Assembly (NCBI GenBank): GCA_029207755.1
Contig: JARCOQ010000090.1
Coordinates: forward strand, 134,001-198,000
DNA: 64,000 bases
Source: Chamaea fasciata
Lineage: Eukaryota > Chordata > Aves > Passeriformes > Sylviidae
Direction: 5' to 3'
This document shows, piece by piece, positions 58,069-64,000 of the stretch. Position numbers and translations under genes: made by a program. The notes beneath the pieces were generated by a model, which saw only the letters and a list, made by a program, of their open reading frames with translations, searched no databases and was not told where the DNA came from. Position 1 is the first letter of the stretch. Each line of letters starts with the position of its first letter.

Positions 58069-58355
58069 CCCACTAAAATGCCCCCTCGGCCGCTCACACA
58101 AGCGCCTGACTCAATGGACTGCCGCCCGCGGCGCCGCTGCGCCCCCATCCCGTGTCCGCACACCCGCAAACGCCGCGGAAAATCGCGCCCGGACGGCTCC
58201 GGGGTCCGGGTGGCGCGCGCAGGCAGCCGGCTGCCACGCGCCCGGGCTCCTTGCCTTTTTCCCTCCCTTTCGGCCCCGAGCTGCGGGCGGACGGGCGGCA
58301 GCGCCGCCCCCGAGCTCACAATGCGGGGCTGCCACGCGCGTCGGGGACGGGCGGG

Positions 58356-58708
58356 GGGGGACAGCTGCACTACCGCTCTTTGCCCACAGGGTGGCAGCAC
58401 TGCCGCACGGCTCCGGCGGGACGGTCATGGGGGGCAGCTGCACTACCGCTCTTTGCCCACAGGGTGGCAGCATTGCCGCACAGATCAGGCGGGACGGGCG
58501 GGAGGGACAGCTGCACTACCGCTCTTTGCCCACACGATGGCAGCATTGCCGCACAGATCAGGCGGGACGGGCGGGAGGGACAGCTGCACTACCGCTGTTT
58601 GCCCACACGGTGGCAGCATTGCCGCACAGATCGGGCGGGCCGGGCGGGGGGGAAGCTGCACTACCGCTCTCTGCCCACAGGGTGGCAGCACTGCCGCGCG
58701 GCGGCGCG
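58356..58708. repeat. 73-bp tandem array, unit 2
   Basis: Five units as at 28688-29040, with no change in copy number, in contrast to the unstable 31-33 bp minisatellite. Confidence 0.9.
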
Positions 58709-58817
58709 GAGCGGAGCCATAAACGAACGTGCCCAGAAATGCCCTTCCGAACAGCCTCCGGAATAAATGGCCCAAAAGACCCCCGAGCACACCTGCGAGA
58801 GCCCTGCCAGCAACCAG

Positions 58818-60088
58818 ACCGAAACAAAAAAGCCTTTCGTTCAGGCTCTATTTCAATATTTTTTATCTTTGTGATTCTGATATTTACATTAATCATTACA
58901 ATTCAGCTTTTATATTATGTACATTATACATCATGTATTATGTTTATTATACTATTATATTTATTATATATATTAAGTATAGAAAGTTATATATAAAATA
59001 ATTTATTATTTATTATGTAATGTTATAAATAATAATACATTTCATTTAAATATCATGATTATGTACATTATAGATGTTTATATTATGTATATTATATATA
59101 TTTATAAAACGTGTAGTATGTAATAATATATTGTGTATTTATTATTTATATTATTTTTCATATCCTATACTTTTTGTTATTTTTCTTTTTCATTATTTTT
59201 TAATTCGTTTGTTTATATTTTAAACGATATTTTACACTAGATGAATTCATTAACCTAACACATCAGAAACACAATTAATTTGAATTAAATGAGCCTGGTT
59301 TTCTAAGGGGTAAAGTTTTAATCTTTATTCAAATAATATGGGCATGTTTTCTCTTTCTCTATGGTTTTTTTTTGGTGGGTTGCGGGGGAGTTTAGTTTGT
59401 GGGTTTTCTTTTTTTGTTCGCTTTGTTTTGGAGTTCTTTGCTAATAAACAAGCAGGGTCGGAGAGTTCAAAATAAAACGTCTACTTTGTTTTTATTGCCC
59501 CCTCTGAAATACGCCTCGACAGCCTGGACAGCAGGCTGCTGCTGGTAACACTGTGCACGGGTAGGAGGAGACCTGGTCGGGGCTGGGAAGGAAAAAACGG
59601 CACCACGGTGGTCACAGCTTTCTCCCTTCAGGAGTTTTATGGAGCAGAAAATACAGAGCTTTTGCCAACTGCGCTCTCTGTGACATCCCGACGTCCAGCG
59701 GGCACCGAGGTCATTTCTCATCTTTCTTGCCAACAGCCAAACCCCCAGGCGCCCGGGGGAAGAAAGAGTATGGGGAAAAAAAAAAAGGAACAAAGAAAAC
59801 ATGAAAAAATAAACCAAAACTATAGAAAATAATAAATAAAATTAAAATACCAAAAGAAAAAAAATTTCAAAGTAACAAAAAAGTGGAAAAAAAATTTAAA
59901 CAAAAAATTAAAATAAAAAACTAAAAGTAGTTTTAACAAGTAAATAAATAGCTAAAGAAAAAAATATAAAAATTAAAAAACGGAAGAAAAAGTCTTTGAA
60001 AAACCACAAAACGCAACATGAGAAACCACAACAAAAGAGCATAAAAATACAAAAATAACAAGAAATAAAATACAAAATTAAATAAATG
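58818..60088. other. AT-rich DNA, weak LTR candidate and A-rich tract, unit 2
   Basis: Counterparts of 29150-29560 (58818-59228), 29757-30067 (59425-59735) and 30100-30420 (59768-60088). Confidence 0.6.
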
Positions 60089-62420
60089 CAGCTTTCACCT
60101 CCTGCCACTGCCTAAAAAAGCACCATGGCTTTCCTCAATTATGCAGCAATAAGGGAAACAAACCCAGTGCCCCCCAGAACAGAAGGTTTTCTAGACAATT
60201 CCCACTTTTGCTTGGAAACAAATTCTATTTTAGTGGGAAGCTCATTTTGGACAAACACCCAAATGTGCCAAGGTAGGAAAGAACCACCCCCCTGTGTCCA
60301 AGGAACAGCAGCTAGGCCTGGATTCAGGTTTTAATGGCATTTATGTAATTAAAAATGCAGTAAATTGAACTTTACAAAGAGATGAATCATGGCAAATAAA
60401 TACTTCAACGTTTTCTTGGGAATTCACAGAATTTTGTGGAGATGGTGCTGGACAATTCCTGATTTACCAACATTAATTGGGTAAATTTCCTTGGAAATGT
60501 GCTCTACAAGGTGCAAAAATTCCAATTAGGATGGAAAATTGGAATAAATAAATATTCCCTTACTAAAATCAGAGAGAAAATCAGAGTTATTCCTTCAAAT
60601 AAAAGGAAGGAATAACATCTAAATCCAAGCTTGCCTGGAAAACAAGCTCAGGAATTTCTAACATTGAAAACTTTTGCAAGAGTCATGAAGTTGGTGAAAG
60701 TTCATGGAATGATGATTTAAAATCTGCTTCCTCTGCTCTAATTTAAAGGGAAGTGGGAATTCAACAGGTCCAGTTACTCCTATCCAACCTTGGACTGGGA
60801 TAAGGCCTTCCAGTGGCTTCACTTCCTACTGGCTCTCTCCTTTTTGCCCACAACCTGGAAGAGGAAAAGCAACAGGAATAAAGTCTCAAACAGGATGGCC
60901 TTGGTCCAGGCAGACTGAAATGCAGCTCCCAGGGAGGGAGGCCAGGCTGTGCCTCGGGGAGCTCCGGGAATCTGGGATTGCCCGTGGGATTCAAGGGCTG
61001 GAAAAGCACACCCACCTGCCAGGTTCAGTGCTGGGACCGAGCAAGGCCGGGGCTCGGGGGCAGCAGTCAGAGCTGGGACTGCAGGAGAACACCCCAAACC
61101 CGGGTTAAACATCCGGCACGACACGCAGCACGCTCCGGGAGAAACTCGGGTGGGAGAAGCCCCGGGATGCTCCACGTTCCTTGCCCTTGGCAGCTGTGCC
61201 AGGGCCTCCATCAGAATGCTGACCTCACCGTGCAGCTCCTACAAAATAGGAGAACTTATGGGAATCGCCCAGCAATCCATGGACTTCCAGTTATTAAGAA
61301 CCACAGCTGCAGCGAAAGGTGCCCAAACTCTACTGCAAACCAGCAGGTCTGAGGAGACGCAGGGATTTATTCCTGAGGGGACACAAGGATCCCTCAGCCA
61401 GCCAGGATTTCTCCCAGGCTCTTCCCACTGCTCTCTGAGGACACAAACAGCAGTTTTTCCCTGGAGTTCCCCTTTCCAACAATGCCAAGACTCATGTTCT
61501 CCTCCAACCCCAGGTTCAGGAGGGAAAGTAGGAATATTATCACTGCACAGACTGTCCAGGAGGGTGTGACTGAGGCAGCAGCACCAGCTCCCACTCCACT
61601 GCTGCTCTGGATTCCTGAGCAGCTCCTTTCCATCCTGCCCTTCCCAGCACCATTCCCTGGGTGCCATGTCCACAGACACCTTCTCCATGCAGCTTAAAAC
61701 CCACAGACACCAACAGAAAGGAGATCAAAAATCAATTCACATGCTGCTAGTCAGAGAGAATGGGAGAGGCCTAAAAATCTGCATTTATTTTAGAACACTA
61801 GAGCAATTTCTTCATGACCCTGACTATCAGTGATGGGCAGATAAACACCTTCTTTAACTTACTACCTGCAAAAACATCAAGTTTCAAGTTTAGTAAAGAT
61901 AAAATTTTGCTGCAAAAATAAAAGAGGTGGGATGTTGGTGTTAGTGCTTTAACCTTCGGACATTAGCGGGTATTTGTAAAACAAATTCATTATTGAAGCA
62001 GCTAACTTGAAAATAAGGGGGTTTTACAATAAAGTTGACCAAAAAAGAGTCTCAAAATTAAGATACAGGTTGCACAAATATTTAAGGAAAAAAAAGTTGT
62101 CTTTCGTGCATATAACCTGCCAGCCTCTCATGTTTTCAGTCCTTACCATTTATTTTTACCAAGGTGATGACTAAAACCTTGTCAAAAGCTCAAAAAAAAA
62201 ACCAATCCAGGACAAGGCAGGTGTTTTCCCAAGTACCCCCAGTGTGGAGCTGTGTCAGCCACAAGTGTTTGCTCCCTCAGCCCAGCCCGGAGCAGGCTCC
62301 AGCTGCTGCCCAGGGGGGTTACCAAGGGACTCACCTGTTTCAAGCTGTAAATGCAGGTGGCCTGCACTGGAGTGCCAAAAAATGTGAAATATGTGACTCT
62401 CACCTTGAATAGCGATCGAT
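60089..62420. other. Unit 2 copy of 30421-32752
   Basis: It holds the exon-like segment at 61016-61238 and the microexon candidate at 62335-62361, both minus strand. C60992 replaces A31324 and removes the stop beyond the first. Nothing else is called. Confidence 0.5.
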
Positions 62421-63721
62421 CTTCTCAGGGGAGCCCCTCACCCAGGATGGGGGGCTCTGCCACGGATTTCATCCCTCTGCATCTGAAAGAAAGTTGGGAC
62501 AAAAGTCAGAGTGCTGCAGGATACCTTGACAGCTCCACATATCTTGTGGAAATCTAGGAATACCCTCGACAGCCCTGCTACACTCCACATCACAAATTTC
62601 AAGCCCCCAGCACTATTATCCTATTACCCCCACACCCAGACTGAGCAGCAAGGCAGAGCAGCTCCGGGCCAAACACACACCAACACCCGTGACACAGCAC
62701 AGGACAAACGAGGGGACACAACAGGGACAGAAAACTCTGGGCAAGAAGAATGACCCTGAGGGTCCAGAGAACTCGGAATGAGATGACCGAGGTGAGACGG
62801 AAGGTGAGCTGGCCAGGCTCAGAGAACCCTGCAGGAACAAGATGCCATCGGGATGACTTATCCCAAGAAATGCAGAGATGGATGCCCGAGAACCCTACGG
62901 TCAGAATCCTCGACCTGCCTTTGCATTCTCACAAGACCTAACCCGCCGGAATGGATCGGGGCGGTGCACGGCTGTCAGTACAGCTCAGAACAAGACCTGA
63001 AAAGGCATCGGACTGGATGCTTGTGAAGAGAGATGGATTCTGATGAGTGTCCGAGCAGCTGAGACAAAGGCACCTGGCTGAGGAGCACAGAGATCAGAAA
63101 TGCTAAGACTGATGCCAGAGGTTTTGACAGGCCCCTGAAGGGCTAAGGGAAAAGACAGCACACACAAGACACCCAAGACACAGAGTGCACAACAGACACA
63201 ACACACACCAGGACTGCTCTGCCCTGCACACCTCGGCACTGTGATCCAGAATGAGACTCTCCCTGGATGAAACTTAAGGGGTCACAGCTTAGACATCCCT
63301 GTCTTCAAACCTGACTCAAAAAACCTTGCTAGTGACCCCACACTCTTCTTTCATGCCCTCTACGGCTCTGAGCTCTCCACTTATCTCTCAGATGTCTGGG
63401 GAGGTGCATCCACGCCGGGTCCCAAAGAAGGCTGCCTCTCCCTCGGGGAAATTCCTGCTGTGACCAGGCTGGTGTCTCCTCGTCAGCTACAATAAAGAGA
63501 ACTAAACGTGACCCTGTGCTCTTAGCAGCACATCAGCCAGAAACCAGCAATTCTGCTACTCACAGTCTCCTAAGCTTGCCTGTGTCCTCGGCCCTGTGCT
63601 TCAGCTGCGCTCAGAGGCCAACGCCGGCGTCGCAGGGTCTGGTCTAAAAATAAAGACAAAGAACAGAGCTGTAACACGGCCACCATTTACACCTCCCCTG
63701 CAAATCAAAACAGTGACCGAC
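62421..63721. repeat. Tandem module a, unit 2
   Basis: It has exon-like pieces at 62442-62482 and 63564-63643 (minus strand). Several bases match modules b and c rather than module a of unit 1, for example CGCCGGAATGGATCGGGGCG at 62943 where unit 1 has CGCCAGAATGGATCAGGGCG, which suggests conversion between modules. Confidence 0.85.
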
Positions 63722-64000
63722 CTTCTCAGGGGAGCCCCCTCACCCAGGATGGGGGGCTCTGCCACAGATTTCATCCACCTGCATCTGAAAGAAAGTCAGA
63801 ACAACAGTCAGAGTGCTGCAGGATACCTTGACAGCTCCACATATCTTGTGGAAATCTAGGAATACCCTCGACAGCCCTGCTACACTCCACATCACAAATT
63901 TCAAGCCCCCAGCACTATTATCCTATTACCCCTACACCCAGACTGAGCATCAAGGCAGAGCAGCTCCCGGCCAAACACACACCAACACCCGTGACACAGC
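63722..64000. repeat. Tandem module b, unit 2 (cut by window end)
   Basis: First 279 bp of the module, with the 41-bp exon-like piece at 63744-63784. The window ends inside the CA-rich stretch. Confidence 0.85.

Larger units (their letters stand above)
36517..64000. repeat. Macrosatellite unit 2 (truncated by window end)
   Basis: Second tandem copy of 1-36516 in the same orientation. It lacks 6,796 bp of the minisatellite/segment B region, lacks one 84-bp duplication, and has an extra 32-bp unit near 50980. The window ends at the position equivalent to 34332 of unit 1, so a full unit 2 would be about 29.7 kb. Scattered substitutions (T37454, C60992, the C of ACGTG at 56109) separate it from unit 1, which argues for two real copies over one locus assembled twice. 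Confidence 0.95.

Overview
The window is eukaryotic nuclear DNA, most likely from a bird and probably a songbird. Three things point there: very GC-rich intron-like DNA full of short G/C minisatellites, as on avian microchromosomes; a tRNA-Ile-headed SINE with a CR1-like 3' tail (27828-27958) that resembles TguSINE1 of passerines; and CpG-island promoters with spliced gene structure. No bacterial gene, operon, CRISPR array or complete mobile-element gene was seen. The taxonomic call rests on recognition by eye, without a database search.

The dominant fact is a macrosatellite. Positions 1-36516 form one unit, and 36517-64000 is a second unit of the same sequence, cut off by the window end. The unique parts are nearly base-for-base identical, with scattered single-base differences (for example C938 versus T37454, A31324 versus C60992). 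Unit 2 would be about 29.7 kb if complete. It is shorter because 6,796 bp of its internal repeat region is missing.

Each unit reads, left to right: (1) a block of kilobase-scale tandem modules carried over from the previous unit (1-1860); (2) an A/T-rich stretch and short splice-bounded minus-strand segments (1861-3120); (3) a CpG island with two CCAAT boxes, an ETS site and a GC-box minisatellite (3130-4140); (4) alternating copies of a 1.2-1.3 kb decayed gene fragment ('segment B', four copies in unit 1 and three in unit 2) and long blocks of a 31-33 bp minisatellite (4141-25350); (5) a single-copy-per-unit region with a small spliced minus-strand gene (25418-25972), a SINE, a duplicated YY1/ETS promoter and a 73-bp array (25351-29060); (6) A/T-rich and unassigned DNA (29061-32750); (7) tandem 1.3-1.7 kb modules containing minus-strand splice-bounded segments (32753-36516), which run into the next unit.

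Two minus-strand transcription units are proposed. One would start at the YY1/ETS CpG island near 28.1-28.4 kb and end at the ATTAAA signal at 25404. It carries an intact 78-codon reading frame over three exons, preserved in both units. The other would start near the CpG island of one unit (39.7 kb) and run across the unit boundary into the splice-bounded modules of the preceding unit (35.7-32.7 kb). The long proline/glycine-rich open frames across the minisatellite are judged artefacts of a repeat with few stop codons. Gene families for segment B and for the small spliced gene were not recognised.
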